DNA of 39,202 bases from Coriobacteriia bacterium (lineage in GTDB: Bacteria; Actinomycetota; Coriobacteriia; Coriobacteriales; UMGS124): NCBI GenBank assembly GCA_018368455.1, contig JAGZEG010000022.1, positions 1 to 39,202 on the forward strand, given 5' to 3'. Positions 26,004-36,083 of the stretch are shown piece after piece (position 1 is the first letter of the stretch; each line of letters starts with the position of its first letter). A program made the translations under genes and the position numbers. Below the pieces are notes generated by a model that was not told the origin of the DNA, searched no databases, and saw nothing but the letters and a program-made list of their open reading frames with translations.

Positions 26004-26840
26004 GTGTCCCAGCTCTACCGCATCGCTCCCGAGGGGGATGCCGCACTCGTCGTGCGCTTCGGCGACGCCATCGACCCTCGGCTCATCGCCCTCGTGCGAG
26101 CCGCACACACACGCCTCGTCGCCGCGCAGCTCCCGGGTGTCACGGAGATCATCGGCGCGTACTGCACGCTCATGGTGTGTTACAACCCGCTCGACCTCTC
26201 CTACTCCGAGCTCAGTGCCCAGATAGGCGCCTGTCTGCACGACCTGTCCGCCACGGACGCCGCGCCCGGCCGCATCGTCGAGATACCCGTGTGCTACGGC
26301 GGGCAGGAGCTCGGGCCCGACCTCGAGGACGTCGCCGCCCATGCCGGCCTGGCACCCGCCGACGTCGTCCGCCTGCACACCGCAGGCCGCTACCAGGTCT
26401 GCATGCTGGGCTTTCTGCCCGGCTTTGCCTATCTCACCGGGTTGGACCCGCGCCTGGAGACGCCGCGCCTCGCCGTGCCGCGCACGCGCGTCGACGCAGG
26501 TGCTGTCGGCGTCGGGGGCGCGCAGGCCGGCCTCTACCCCCTCGCCTCCCCCGGAGGCTGGCGCATCATCGGTCGCACGCCCGCACGGCTCTACCGTCCC
26601 GAGCAGGCCGAGCCGATCCCGTACGCCCCCGGCGACGAGCTGCGCTTCTACGAGGTGAACCGTGCGACGTACGACGCCATGGTGCAGCGCGTCGCCTGCG
26701 GGGAAGATGTACTGACGGTACGCGAGCGCTGCAGCGAGGCTCTTCCGGCAGGTGTGTGCGAGAAGGCCCCCGAGACGCGGGCCTGCACCGGCACCGATGC
26801 GCCGCTCGCCCACATACCCGACTCCGAGGGGAGGCGCTGA
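26004..26840 (+). CDS. pxpB: 5-oxoprolinase subunit B (PxpB/KipI family)
   Basis: PxpB and PxpC together activate 5-oxoproline with ATP; with PxpA they convert it to glutamate. This 278-residue protein shows the N-terminal EGDAALVVRFG, IPVCYGGQELGPDLEDVA, LGFLPGFAYLTGLDP and VGVGGAQAGLYPLASPGGW of the family. The GTG start is preceded by AAGGAG; the open frame extends further upstream but without support. A roughly 50-residue C-terminal tail rich in Ala, Glu and Thr exceeds the usual length (near 220-240). pxpC starts two bases after the stop. The 256-base divergent gap before it holds no gene; a -10-like TACCAT lies near 25949. Confidence 0.93.
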   Translation: MSQLYRIAPEGDAALVVRFGDAIDPRLIALVRAAHTRLVAAQLPGVTEIIGAYCTLMVCYNPLDLSYSELSAQIGACLHDLSATDAAPGRIVEIPVCYGGQELGPDLEDVAAHAGLAPADVVRLHTAGRYQVCMLGFLPGFAYLTGLDPRLETPRLAVPRTRVDAGAVGVGGAQAGLYPLASPGGWRIIGRTPARLYRPEQAEPIPYAPGDELRFYEVNRATYDAMVQRVACGEDVLTVRERCSEALPAGVCEKAPETRACTGTDAPLAHIPDSEGRR

Positions 26841-26841
26841 C

Positions 26842-27843
26842 ATGGCGCTGCACGTCATCACTCCCGGCCCGAGCACGACCGTCCAGGACCGAGGCCGCAT
26901 CGGCTACCAGGATCGCGGCTTCTCCCCCGCCGGCGTCATGGACTGGCGCGCCGCTGCGCTGGGCAACGTGCTCGTGGGCAACGACCGCGACGCCGCCGTG
27001 CTCGAGTTCACGCTCGCCGGGCCCGAGCTGCGCTTCGACGAGCCCGCCGTCATCGCGCTGACCGGCGCGGACGTCCGGACCACACTCGACGGGAGCGCCG
27101 TCGCCTCCAACTGCGCGCTCAGCGTGAACGCCGGCGCGACGCTGCGCGTGGGACCGGCGCGACGCGGCCAGTTCGGCTATCTCGCCGTGGCAGGCGGCGG
27201 TATCGGGACGGCCCCCGCCATGGGGAGCCGTGCGACGAGCGTGCGCTACGGGCTGGGCGGCCTTGACGGCAGGCGGCTGCAGGCCGGCGACGTCGTGCCG
27301 CTCGCCACAGAGGCCCCCGCTAAGGCCCTGCCCGCCATGGGAGCGCGCGCCGTGTTCGCCGAGGACGCGTTCTATGGCTGGGACGCCCCGACAACATGGG
27401 TGCGCGTCGTACCCGCACAGGACACGAGCGCGTTCACCTCCGAGGGGCTCGCCTCGTTCTGGGAGAAACCGTTCGAGGTCACGGGGCGCAGCGACCGCAT
27501 GGGATATCGCCTGTCCGGGCCGCGCGTACGCCTGGCGCGAGAGGGCGGCATCGTCAGCGAGGGCGTCGCGCTCGGGACGATCCAGGTGCCGCCCGACGGC
27601 GAGCCCATCGTCATGCTCGCCGACCACCAGACGACGGGCGGCTATGCGAAGATCGGCACCGTCGCTCTGTGCGACATCCCCCGCCTCGTGCAGTGCACGC
27701 CGGGTCGGGCTCTGCGCTTTGAGCGCATAGACGTCACGCTGGCACAACAGCTCCTGCGCGACGATGCCGCCTACCTGCACGGCCTGCGTAGCGCGATCGA
27801 GCGCGAGGCCGAACGCGAACATCCCCGGAAGGAGCGTGCGTAA
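26842..27843 (+). CDS. pxpC: 5-oxoprolinase subunit C (PxpC, biotin-dependent carboxylase-like)
   Basis: This 333-residue partner of PxpB opens with VITPGPSTTVQDRGRIGYQD, then FSPAGVMDWRAAALGN, GRSDRMGYRLSGP and the family C-terminal block GEPIVMLADHQTTGGYAKIG. The start at 26842 has GAGGGGAGG upstream. Its stop overlaps the pxpA start as TAATG, which fits coupled synthesis of the three subunits in equal amounts. The family is often annotated as allophanate hydrolase subunit 2, but the company of PxpB and PxpA favours 5-oxoprolinase. Confidence 0.94.
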   Translation: MALHVITPGPSTTVQDRGRIGYQDRGFSPAGVMDWRAAALGNVLVGNDRDAAVLEFTLAGPELRFDEPAVIALTGADVRTTLDGSAVASNCALSVNAGATLRVGPARRGQFGYLAVAGGGIGTAPAMGSRATSVRYGLGGLDGRRLQAGDVVPLATEAPAKALPAMGARAVFAEDAFYGWDAPTTWVRVVPAQDTSAFTSEGLASFWEKPFEVTGRSDRMGYRLSGPRVRLAREGGIVSEGVALGTIQVPPDGEPIVMLADHQTTGGYAKIGTVALCDIPRLVQCTPGRALRFERIDVTLAQQLLRDDAAYLHGLRSAIEREAEREHPRKERA

Positions 27844-28613
27844 TGAGCGGCAACACCCGCAGCGTCGACCTGAACTGCGATCTCGGCGAGAGCTTCGGCG
27901 CCTGGAGCATGGGGCGCGACGAGGAGGTGCTCCCGCTCGTCACGAGCGTCAACGTCGCCTGCGGCATGCATGCCGGCGACCCGATGACGATGCGCGCGAC
28001 CATCGAGCTCGCCCGACAACACGGGGTGAGCGTCGGAGCCCATCCCGGCTATCCCGACCTGCAGGGCTTCGGCCGTCGCGCTCTGGCGCTCTCCCCGCGC
28101 GAAGTCTACGCATTCGTTCAGTACCAGGTGGCCGCCTTGCAGGGCATGTGCCATGCCCAGGACGTCTGCCTCGCCCACGTCAAGCCGCACGGAGCCCTCT
28201 ATAACGCATGCGCTCGCGACGCCTCGCTGGCAGACGCCGTCGCCACCGCCGTGCGCGACCTCGACCCGGGCCTCGTGCTCGTGACGCTCGCAGGAAGCGT
28301 CGCCGCCGAGCGCGGCAGGGCCGCCGGGCTGCACGTGGCAGAAGAGTTCTTTGCCGACCGCGGCTATCGGAGCGACGGAACGCTCGTGCCGCGCGGGCAG
28401 GACGGCGCCATGGTGACGGACGCCGCGCTCGCAGCCGCCCGCGTCATCCGCGCCGTCGAGCGGCACGAGGTCGAGGCCATCGACGGGACCGTTGTGCCCG
28501 TGCGCTGCGACACAGTGTGCATCCACGGAGACTCGGCGACGGCGCTGACGTTCGCGTCCGGCGTGCGCGAGGCCCTGCAGGCAGCGGGAATCACGCTGGC
28601 AGCACGCCGATAG
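27843..28613 (+). CDS. pxpA: 5-oxoprolinase subunit A (PxpA, LamB/YcsF family)
   Basis: This 256-residue subunit carries DLNCDLGESFG, VNVACGMHAGDP, GAHPGYPDLQGFGRR, HVKPHGALYN and VCIHGDS, the metal-binding and core motifs of LamB/YcsF proteins. It hydrolyses the activated 5-oxoproline. Unlike many clusters, no dedicated Nramp-type or other transporter gene adjoins the operon, so it probably serves to remove 5-oxoproline formed inside the cell. Confidence 0.95.
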   Translation: MSGNTRSVDLNCDLGESFGAWSMGRDEEVLPLVTSVNVACGMHAGDPMTMRATIELARQHGVSVGAHPGYPDLQGFGRRALALSPREVYAFVQYQVAALQGMCHAQDVCLAHVKPHGALYNACARDASLADAVATAVRDLDPGLVLVTLAGSVAAERGRAAGLHVAEEFFADRGYRSDGTLVPRGQDGAMVTDAALAAARVIRAVERHEVEAIDGTVVPVRCDTVCIHGDSATALTFASGVREALQAAGITLAARR

Positions 28614-28961
28614 CGCCTGCGTAGGAGGAGGCCGGTGAGCCTCGCAACGCTCAGCGCACCTCCGTCCTTGCCGGGAAATCCGGCTAGACAGGATGTGCAC
28701 CGCCCCCGTAAGCCTTTCTTTGCACGGCCGGGCGCTCATTCTGGCCAGAAAGCCGCGCCGTGAACTGGCCACCCGAGAGCGCGTAGCCGCCTCGCGACAA
28801 AACCGCAGGTGACCCGGATGCCCGCGTTTCCTGCGCTGGCGTCCGGGCCACCCCGGGCATACACGAGCTCGGTTCTCGGCCGAAAAGCCGGCGCCCACGC
28901 GCAGCGAAGGGCCGTCCGAACCGCACGGCCCCGCGTTTCGCCCAGGCTACTCTGGCGCGAT
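28614..28961. other. convergent intergenic stretch with weak hairpins
   Basis: There is no gene in these 348 bases between pxpA and the convergent phosphoesterase gene. GGGCCGT (28909-28915) and ACGGCCC (28925-28931) form a seven-pair stem, and GCCGG/CCGGC a smaller one near 28670. Neither has a T run, so a terminator is only possible. The phrase GAAAAGCCGGCG (near 28882) also occurs inside the element at 18339-18512. Confidence 0.35.
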
Positions 28962-30533
28962 CTACCGCATGACCTCCACGCGGCCCAGCGGGTCGAGCGT
29001 CACCGGCGAGTGACCCTCTATGTAGCTCGCGATGATGTCGGGCACCGAGTCGCTGCCCGTCCACACCGTACGCGCGTTGCGCAGGCAGTCGTAGCCGCCC
29101 GTTCCCGTCGCACGGTAGTCGTTCATCGCCATGAGGTAACGCCCCTCAGGATCGATAGGCGTCCCGTCCGTCAGGCGCAGCGAGACGACGCGCTGCCCCA
29201 CGGGACGCGAGACGTCGATCCCCACGTCGAGCCCCGCATAGTAGTCGTGGTTGAAGTGCTGCACCTTCGGGTCGATAAACTCACGCGCAATAGCGAACTC
29301 CCCCACCTCGTCCAGCGCGAAGTAGGCGGCGCAGCGCTCGAGCACCTGGCGCAGGTCGTCGCCGCTCACCTCGAGCACGGACAGCGAGTTCTGGAACTGA
29401 TACAACCGCACGACGTCGCGCATCGTCACGTGCGCCGGCATGCCCACCGGCGCGTTGGCAAGCGCCGTGCACGACAACATCGGCACGTCTCCCACCCCGC
29501 GACGGGCGGCCTCGAGCTGCGCTGCGTTGATGAGGTCAGCTAGCGGGTTGCCGCCCAGGGCGCTCTCGAGCATCCCAAAGGCGGGCACATCGTGCGCAAG
29601 CTCGCCGATCGGCTCGTCGAGAGCGCGTTGCACCTCCCCCTCGAGCGTCAGCAGCTCGCCGTGCGTCGAAGCGTCCACCTCGACAGCGGGGATGTCCTCA
29701 AAATGCGAGGCGAACGACCAGTCCCCTCCCTCGCGCAAGCCCTCGACCACGAGGTACTTGCGCGCGTTGCATCCCGGCTGGACGCACCAGGCGTCACCGA
29801 TGCGCACGCCCTCGACCTCGCGGTGCTGGTGCGCCGTCAGCACGAGGTCGAACCCAAGCTCGCGCGCCATGCGGCAACCCACGTTCTCGCCAGACGTCTC
29901 AAGCGTGGCGCCACTCGCCAGGTCGTCCTCGAAGCCGCCGTGGTAGACGCACACAAGCACGTCGCACCCGGCGTCGCGCAGCGCCTGAGCCTCGCGTGCC
30001 AGGGCCGGCAGCGGGTCGCTCACGCGCACGCCCTCAGGCCCGCCGTGGGAGGACTCCCACACGTTGACCCAGTCGGTCACAGCGCCCGTCACCCCAACGC
30101 GCAGGCCACTGGACATCGTACGCACAGCATGGGACACGAACTGCAGCTCACCGCGCTCGTCCTCGACGTTGGCACACACGCACGTCCCCTCCATGGCGCG
30201 CAGGTAGGCCGCCAGGGGCTCGTAGCCAAAGTTGAAGTCGTGGTTGCCCATCGTGAAGAAGTCAACGCCCGCCTCGTTGAACGCGCCCGCGACCGGGTGC
30301 GTTTCCCAGCGCTCGGGATCGGCGAGGTAACGCTGGATGAGCGGCGTTCCCTGCAGCGAGTCGCCGCCGTCGATGACGAGCACGTCGGCGTCCTCGGCTG
30401 TGCGGCGGGCCTCCCGAGCGCAAGCGGCAAAGCCGAGCAGGCCACCGGGAGCCGCCTGTCCCGTCGCATAGTCGACCGGCAGCACGCGGCCGTGCGTGTC
30501 GGACACGTACAGAATGGTGAGTCCCGCGCTCAT
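28962..30533 (-). CDS. 5'-nucleotidase / cyclic-phosphodiesterase family metallophosphoesterase, no signal peptide
   Basis: This 523-residue enzyme of the UshA/CpdB family has the calcineurin-like metal-site motifs SDTHG (11-15), GGDS (56-59), GNHDF (96-100), YHGGFE (197-202) and TAHQH (233-237). A C-terminal 5'-nucleotidase domain follows, with LYQFQNSLSVLEVSGDDL and YLMAMNDYRATGTGGYD. Family members hydrolyse nucleoside monophosphates or 2',3'-cyclic nucleotides and are usually exported. Here the start at 30533 (after GAAGGGAT) leads directly into the first motif with no signal sequence, so the enzyme is probably cytoplasmic. It lies 195 bases downstream of the phn-type transporter on the same strand and may act on an imported phosphate ester. 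Its substrate is not known. Confidence 0.88.
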   Translation of the reverse strand: MSAGLTILYVSDTHGRVLPVDYATGQAAPGGLLGFAACAREARRTAEDADVLVIDGGDSLQGTPLIQRYLADPERWETHPVAGAFNEAGVDFFTMGNHDFNFGYEPLAAYLRAMEGTCVCANVEDERGELQFVSHAVRTMSSGLRVGVTGAVTDWVNVWESSHGGPEGVRVSDPLPALAREAQALRDAGCDVLVCVYHGGFEDDLASGATLETSGENVGCRMARELGFDLVLTAHQHREVEGVRIGDAWCVQPGCNARKYLVVEGLREGGDWSFASHFEDIPAVEVDASTHGELLTLEGEVQRALDEPIGELAHDVPAFGMLESALGGNPLADLINAAQLEAARRGVGDVPMLSCTALANAPVGMPAHVTMRDVVRLYQFQNSLSVLEVSGDDLRQVLERCAAYFALDEVGEFAIAREFIDPKVQHFNHDYYAGLDVGIDVSRPVGQRVVSLRLTDGTPIDPEGRYLMAMNDYRATGTGGYDCLRNARTVWTGSDSVPDIIASYIEGHSPVTLDPLGRVEVMR

Positions 30534-30728
30534 GGCAATCCCTTCGAAACGAGGCGCCCGTCCCTCGCCCGACAGGGGGCGTAAAAGGGCGCCGTCACTC
30601 ACGTGCGGCAGATACAAGGCGAAGGCCGGTGACGCGCAGCGCGTGCGCGAGCCGGCCCCCGACGATACCTCATGATGTACCACGAACGGCGTCGAGCCCA
30701 CGTCTTCGCAGGCCCGACGCCGCAAACG

Positions 30729-31610
30729 CTAGCAGCCCTTCACGAGCTTCGTGCGGATCTTCGTGGAGATGAACTCAACGATGAGCACGAGCACGACAAG
30801 ACCGACGAGGATGGCACCCGCCTCGTTCCAGCGATAGCTGTTCATCGCGAAGATGAGCGGGGCACCGATGCCGCCGGCGCCAACGAGGCCGAGGATCGTG
30901 GCGTCGCGCAGGTTCATGTCAAAGCGGTAGATCGCGATGGACGCGAAGTTCGGCATGAGCTGGGGCAGCACGCCGTAGCGGATCTTCTGCCACGTCGAGC
31001 AGCCGTTCGCCGACAGCGACTCGAGCACGCGCGTGTCGAGGTCCTCGATGGCCTCGATGTACATCTTGCTCACCATGCCCACGGAGCACAGGCCCATGGC
31101 CATGAGGCCGGCAAACGCGCCCGGGCCGGTGACACGCACGAACATGAGGCCATAGACGAAGGCCGGGATCGTGCGGATGGCCATGATGACGAGCTGGCCG
31201 ATGAACGAGACGACGGGGCCCGTCAGGTTGCGCGACGAGATGAACGCCAGCGGGATGGAGATGATGGCGCCGACGATCGTGCCGAGGAACGCGATGCAGA
31301 TCGTCTCGAGCAGCAGGTAGGGCACGCCCGTCGTCGTCAGGTTGAACAGCAGGCTCGTATCCGGCTGGACGATGCCCGTCAGGATGCGCATGGCGATGAC
31401 GGCGCCGCTCTGCGTCGTGCCGCTCGTCTCGACGGCGCTGCCGCTCCAGATGAGCAGGCCCACAACGACGAGGGCGACGATCAGCTCGAACACCCAGCGC
31501 TTCGGGCGCGACTCGTACGCCTCGAGGATGCGGTTGCGCGTGGGCTTGGGGTCGGGCGCGCCGCCCGCAATGGGAGCCCCGCTCAGGGGGGCAGTCATGG
31601 TATCAGTCAC
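30729..31610 (-). CDS. phnE: phosphonate/phosphate-ester-type ABC transporter permease PhnE, second copy
   Basis: This 293-residue integral membrane permease has about six segments, beginning with VFELIVALVVVGLLIWSG. The cytoplasmic docking loop is YIEAIEDLDTRVLESLSANG, followed by GVLPQLMPNFASI and GLVGAGGIG, typical of the PhnE family. The likely start is GTG at 31610, with GGGGAGG six bases upstream; ATG at 31598 is an alternative. It follows the other phnE by 12 bases. Two different permeases imply a heterodimeric channel. Confidence 0.92.
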   Translation of the reverse strand: MTDTMTAPLSGAPIAGGAPDPKPTRNRILEAYESRPKRWVFELIVALVVVGLLIWSGSAVETSGTTQSGAVIAMRILTGIVQPDTSLLFNLTTTGVPYLLLETICIAFLGTIVGAIISIPLAFISSRNLTGPVVSFIGQLVIMAIRTIPAFVYGLMFVRVTGPGAFAGLMAMGLCSVGMVSKMYIEAIEDLDTRVLESLSANGCSTWQKIRYGVLPQLMPNFASIAIYRFDMNLRDATILGLVGAGGIGAPLIFAMNSYRWNEAGAILVGLVVLVLIVEFISTKIRTKLVKGC

Positions 31611-31622
31611 AGCGTGCCTCCC

Positions 31623-32476
31623 CTAGCTCAGGCGCCGGCGAATGGCGCGGCTCGTATATTCGATGATGAACACGGTCACGAACAGGGCGATGAGCACCAT
31701 GCCCACGCTGTCGTACTCGCGCCAGCCGATCTTCTCGTTCAGGATGAGGCCGAGACCGCCGGCGCCGACGTAGCCGAGGATGGCAGCGTAGCGCACGTTA
31801 CCCTCGAAGCAGAACATGCAGTTCGAGAGGTAGATCGGCATGACCTGCGGGACGATGGCGCGCATGAACGCCTGGATACGCGTCGCGCCCATGGCCTCCA
31901 TGGCCTCGAACGGGCCCATGTCCGCCGTCTCGATGTTCTCGTACAGCAGCTTGCCCACGTAGGAGAACGTGAAGATGGCGATGGCCGTCGTGCCCGCGAG
32001 CGTGCCCAGGCCGAAGATGTACGTCGCGATGAGCGCCGACACGAGCGTCGGGACCGTGCGCACGATGGAGAGGAACAGGCGCACGATCGTCACGACGACG
32101 CGGTTGCGCACGATGTTTGCGGCGGCGAGCATGGCAAACGGAATGGCGGCCAGGCCGCCGACGACGGAGCCGAGCAGCGACATCTTGATCGTGTCAAACA
32201 GCGGCTCCCACACGGCAGGCATGTACGACCAGTTAGGCGGCATGAACATCTGCCCAAGGATCGTGAAGAACTGGCCGATGCGCTCGGTCAGTATCGCCAT
32301 GTCAAAGCCAGTCACCCTCACAGAGATGACCCACATGATGACGAGGAACGCAATGACAAACGGGGCGCGCGTACGTGGCTTGGAGACGGTCTTGCCGTTG
32401 GGCAGCGTCGTCACCTTCGGCTTGAATATGCGGTCGTAGAGGGGAACGCGCCCCCCGACGGCCGCGACGTCCTTGC

Positions 32477-32480
<4 letters not shown>
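31623..32480 (-). CDS. phnE: phosphonate/phosphate-ester-type ABC transporter permease PhnE, first copy
   Basis: This 285-residue PhnE-family permease has the docking loop YENIETADMGPFEAMEAMGA, IVPQVMPIYLSNCMFCFEGN and GYVGAGGLG. Its ATG overlaps the phnC stop by four bases (ATGA), so it is coupled to the ATPase. It is a distant paralog of the permease that follows. The N-terminus (about 35 residues) is cytoplasmic and rich in Lys, Thr and Arg. Confidence 0.92.
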
Positions 32481-33316
<836 letters not shown>

Positions 33317-33358
33317 CTTGGCTCTCTCGCGTCATCGGGATGTGAGTCTGTACAAGAA

Positions 33359-33399
33359 GGCGCGCCCGAGAAAGCCGTGCTTCCTATCTCGGGCGCGCC
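33359..33399 (-). promoter_or_regulatory. strong hairpin between phnD and phnC
   Basis: Perfect 13-base arms (33359-33371, GGCGCGCCCGAGA, and 33387-33399) lie between phnD and phnC with no T run on the minus strand. This is best read as an mRNA-stabilising or partially attenuating structure that keeps the binding protein in excess over the permeases. Confidence 0.6.
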
Positions 33400-33430
33400 G
33401 TTGCCGTGCGAAATGTCGGGTAGGGTAAGC

Positions 33431-34567
33431 CTACTCGTTCTTGGCGGAGTCGGCGGCCGCAGAGGCGCTGGCGTCAAGGGCGCCCTTGTCCTGCAGGTTG
33501 TCGATGGAGCTCATGTCCTTCAGCATCTGCTGGGCCTCGCGCTCGAAGTCGTAATCCTCGGCGTGAGCCTCGACGTAGCCGTTGTGGCCATAGATCGAGA
33601 TGATCTGCTTGCCCTCCTCGGTGTTGCCGATGTTGATGAAGGCCTGCTGGATGGCCTTCTTGAAGTCATCATCGAGCGTCTTGGAGGTCTTGGAGGCGCT
33701 GATCGTGTCGTTATAGATGGCGGGCGTCACGCCGATGACACCGGTGTCGTCCCAGATGGAGCCGCTCATCGCGTACTCGTCGTTCCACTTGGACTCATAG
33801 TCGCGGCGGGCGTCGGCATACGTGCACAGGACGTCGACCTGGCCGGAGGCGAGGCGGGCGAACGCGCTGCCGTAAGAGTCGCACTGCACGGCGTGGGGCA
33901 GGTCGGTGATCATCTTGTCGTACGTCTTCTTGAGCCACAGGCTCGGGTAGATGTAGCCGGCGGGGCTGGAGGAGCCCATAACGGCCCAGTTGGCGCCCGC
34001 GATGTCATCCCAGCTGAGGTCGGAGCCGGACTGGATCTTGTCGACGAGTTCCTTGCCCTTGGCCGACGGGCCGGCGATGATGAGGGCGCGGTAGCTCGTG
34101 ACCTGCTGCTCGACGGGCTTCGTGGGCTTGTTGTCGTTCCAGTCCTTCGCCTTGTCCGAGTCGATGGACAGGCCGTCGCGCGTGGCGGTCAGCAGCGGGT
34201 CGCAGCCGTCGTCGTAGAGCACGTACGTGCCGCCGGGGATGAAGCCCAGGTCGGTCGTGCCGGCGGACAGGGCCTCGCCCACGGCCTCGTAGGAGGTGCC
34301 GACCGAGATGTCGACGGTGTTGACGTCATAGCCAACGTTGGCCAGCTCCTTCTTGAGGAGCTCCTTCAGCGGGTCGGTAGCCGTGATGATATCCTGCGGC
34401 TCGCGCGAGGGGACGAAGGCGATGGTCAGCTTGTCGACAGCCTTGTTCTCAGCAAGGGCCATCGTGCCGTTGGCGCTCAGGCCCACGAGGCCCAGGCCCG
34501 CGACCGCCGCGACGGCGGAGGCGATGAACGAACGGCGGGAGATACCAGAGGCGACACTATCCTGCAT
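33431..34567 (-). CDS. phnD: phosphonate/phosphate-ester-type substrate-binding protein PhnD
   Basis: This 378-residue extracellular binding protein begins with a Tat signal (ISRRSFIASAV, residues 9-19). The PhnD family body follows: LTIAFVPSREPQDI, TDLGFIPGGTYVL, WAVMGSSSPAGYIYPSLWL, FARLASGQVDVLCTYAD and a TPAIYNDTISAS segment. An Ala/Ser-rich tail closes the protein. There is no lipobox. The ATG at 34567 follows AAGGGAA. It is the first gene of the transporter operon. Confidence 0.92.
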   Translation of the reverse strand: MQDSVASGISRRSFIASAVAAVAGLGLVGLSANGTMALAENKAVDKLTIAFVPSREPQDIITATDPLKELLKKELANVGYDVNTVDISVGTSYEAVGEALSAGTTDLGFIPGGTYVLYDDGCDPLLTATRDGLSIDSDKAKDWNDNKPTKPVEQQVTSYRALIIAGPSAKGKELVDKIQSGSDLSWDDIAGANWAVMGSSSPAGYIYPSLWLKKTYDKMITDLPHAVQCDSYGSAFARLASGQVDVLCTYADARRDYESKWNDEYAMSGSIWDDTGVIGVTPAIYNDTISASKTSKTLDDDFKKAIQQAFINIGNTEEGKQIISIYGHNGYVEAHAEDYDFEREAQQMLKDMSSIDNLQDKGALDASASAAADSAKNE

Positions 34568-34635
34568 GACGTGGTTCCCTTCTCGTTAAACGACGCTCGG
34601 GAATACAGCGGGTCAATTGAGCCCGTCGGAACCTC

Positions 34636-34666
34636 ATTCTAACGCCTGAAGCAGGAAGTTTGTCCA
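34636..34666 (-). promoter_or_regulatory. possible promoter of the phnD operon
   Basis: On the minus strand, TGGACA (34666-34661) and TAGAAT (34641-34636) are separated by 19 bases, about 70 bases before the phnD start. The spacing is longer than ideal. Confidence 0.35.
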
Positions 34667-34833
34667 GCGCAACGAAGCAACACAGGGCAGACGGCAAACG
34701 CTAATGCGCAAGCGCACCAAACGTTACACAGCGCTTACACTGAGAGAGCGACGGCAAAGCACCGAATCGCCCGACAGCGAAGCGCCTCGGGCCATCCCCG
34801 AAGAGCGTGCGGCAGCAAGCCATCCCCGACACC

Positions 34834-35085
34834 GTTAGCCAGGGCCACAGTGGTGCAGATGCAAGGCGCCCAGCGGCGAAGCGTATTGGAATACGTGAGC
34901 CCCTGGGAAACGCAGCAGATGCGCCACTGTGGTCCCCGGCCGTCACCCAACACGACTTCGTTAGCCGGGTCTGTGGTGCCCCATATGCGAGGCGCCCGGC
35001 GACGAGGCGTATTGCGCATACGTGAGTCGCCGGGGAACGCGGCAGATGGGGTGCCACAGCCCCGGCCGTCACTTAGCACGAATGC
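34834..35085. repeat. two tandem 126-base self-complementary repeat units
   Basis: Unit A (34834-34959) and unit B (34960-35085) both start GTTAGCC and end near CCCCGGCCGTCAC, 126 bases apart, with small compensating indels. Each folds on itself: outer arms CCACAGTGG/CCACTGTGG in A and CTGTGGTGCCCCAT/ATGGGGTGCCACAG in B, and an inner hairpin around GCGTATT..ATACGTGAG. Base changes in one arm are matched in the other. A shorter degenerate relative seems to lie at about 34750-34833. Unit B runs into the 3' end of the RNA methyltransferase gene. No gene is present in 34568-35072. Confidence 0.8.
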
Positions 35086-35915
35086 TTACAAAGTTCCCAG
35101 AACGCCACCGCCGACGCCGCTGCCACGTTGAGAGAGTCAACACCGTGGCTCATCGGGATCTTCACGGTGATGTCGCAGCCCTCGATGGCCTCGCGTGACA
35201 GGCCGTCGCCCTCCGTGCCGAACACCATGGCGAGCTTATCGTAGTCGTGCAGGCGCGGGTCAGCGAGGCTTAGCGAGTCGTCCTTGAGCGCAAACGCTGC
35301 CACCGTGAAGCCAGCCTCGTGCAACAGCTCTATGCCAGGTCCCGGCCAGTCGGCGACACTCTGCCCGATACGTGTCCAGGGCACCTGGAACACCGTGCCC
35401 ATGGAGACGCGGGCGGCACGACGATAGAGCGGATCGCAGCACGTCGGCGTCGTCAGTACCGCGTCGACGTCGAGCGCTGCCGCCGAGCGGAATATGGCGC
35501 CGACGTTTGTGTGGTCGACGATGCCGTCGAGAACCGCGATGCGCCGAGCCCCCGAGAGCACCTGCTTGAGCGGAGGGTAGGGTGGCCTCCGCATCGCGGC
35601 CAGGGCGCCACGCGTCAGGTTGAATCCCGTGAGGTCGCGCAGCACCTCCATCGGCGCCACGAAAACGGGAACCTCCGCGCCGAAATTGCCCTCGGCAACG
35701 ACGGCGCACTCTTCCGCCTCCTTGAGCCAGCGCGGCGTTACGAGAAGCGACACCGGCTCGTATCCGGCCTCCAGCGCGCGGTCGATAACCTTGAACGACT
35801 CGGCGATGAATATGCCCTTCTCCGGCTCAAGCTTGTTGCGCAGCTGAGCCTCAGTCAGGCGGGCGTATGCGTCAAGCCGCTCGTCGTCCAGGCTCTCGAT
35901 GGCATGCGTACTCAT
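35073..35915 (-). CDS. SpoU/TrmH-family RNA 2'-O-methyltransferase
   Basis: This 280-residue SPOUT-class methyltransferase has an N-terminal substrate-binding part (LRNKLEPEKGIFIAESFKVI) and the knotted catalytic domain: VDHTNVGAIFRSAAAL, MVFGTEGDGLS and IPMSHGVDSLNVAAASAVAF, which bind S-adenosylmethionine. The target ribose in rRNA or tRNA cannot be assigned. The ATG at 35915 has AAAGGGAC upstream. Its last codons and stop lie inside the repeat unit at 34960-35085. It lies downstream of rpsA, after that gene's terminator. Confidence 0.93.
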   Translation of the reverse strand: MSTHAIESLDDERLDAYARLTEAQLRNKLEPEKGIFIAESFKVIDRALEAGYEPVSLLVTPRWLKEAEECAVVAEGNFGAEVPVFVAPMEVLRDLTGFNLTRGALAAMRRPPYPPLKQVLSGARRIAVLDGIVDHTNVGAIFRSAAALDVDAVLTTPTCCDPLYRRAARVSMGTVFQVPWTRIGQSVADWPGPGIELLHEAGFTVAAFALKDDSLSLADPRLHDYDKLAMVFGTEGDGLSREAIEGCDITVKIPMSHGVDSLNVAAASAVAFWELCKHSC

Positions 35916-35971
35916 GGATCGTCCCTTTCCCGCAAAATGCCCTCATCAGGCCATCTCGCGCGCCTGGCAGT

Positions 35972-36006
35972 AAAAGGGGCGGGTCATCGCGTGGATGACC
36001 CGCCCC
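35972..36006 (-). terminator. Rho-independent terminator of rpsA
   Basis: Perfect 13-base arms (35976-35988 and 35994-36006, GGGGCGGGTCATC) with a five-base loop are followed on the minus strand by TTTTA. It lies 78 bases after the rpsA stop. Confidence 0.9.
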
Positions 36007-36083
36007 CTATGATGCCTCTCAGCGGAAGGGCTGCCGTGAATTACGTCAGCGTTGCCCTCTCGCATGTGATGCGCATGCCGAAC

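Noticed and set aside
34701..35131. Short overlapping open frames in the repeat region before the RNA methyltransferase
   Set aside because: They arise from reading the 126-base repeat units on either strand. The paired-arm pattern of base changes fits structure, not protein coding.
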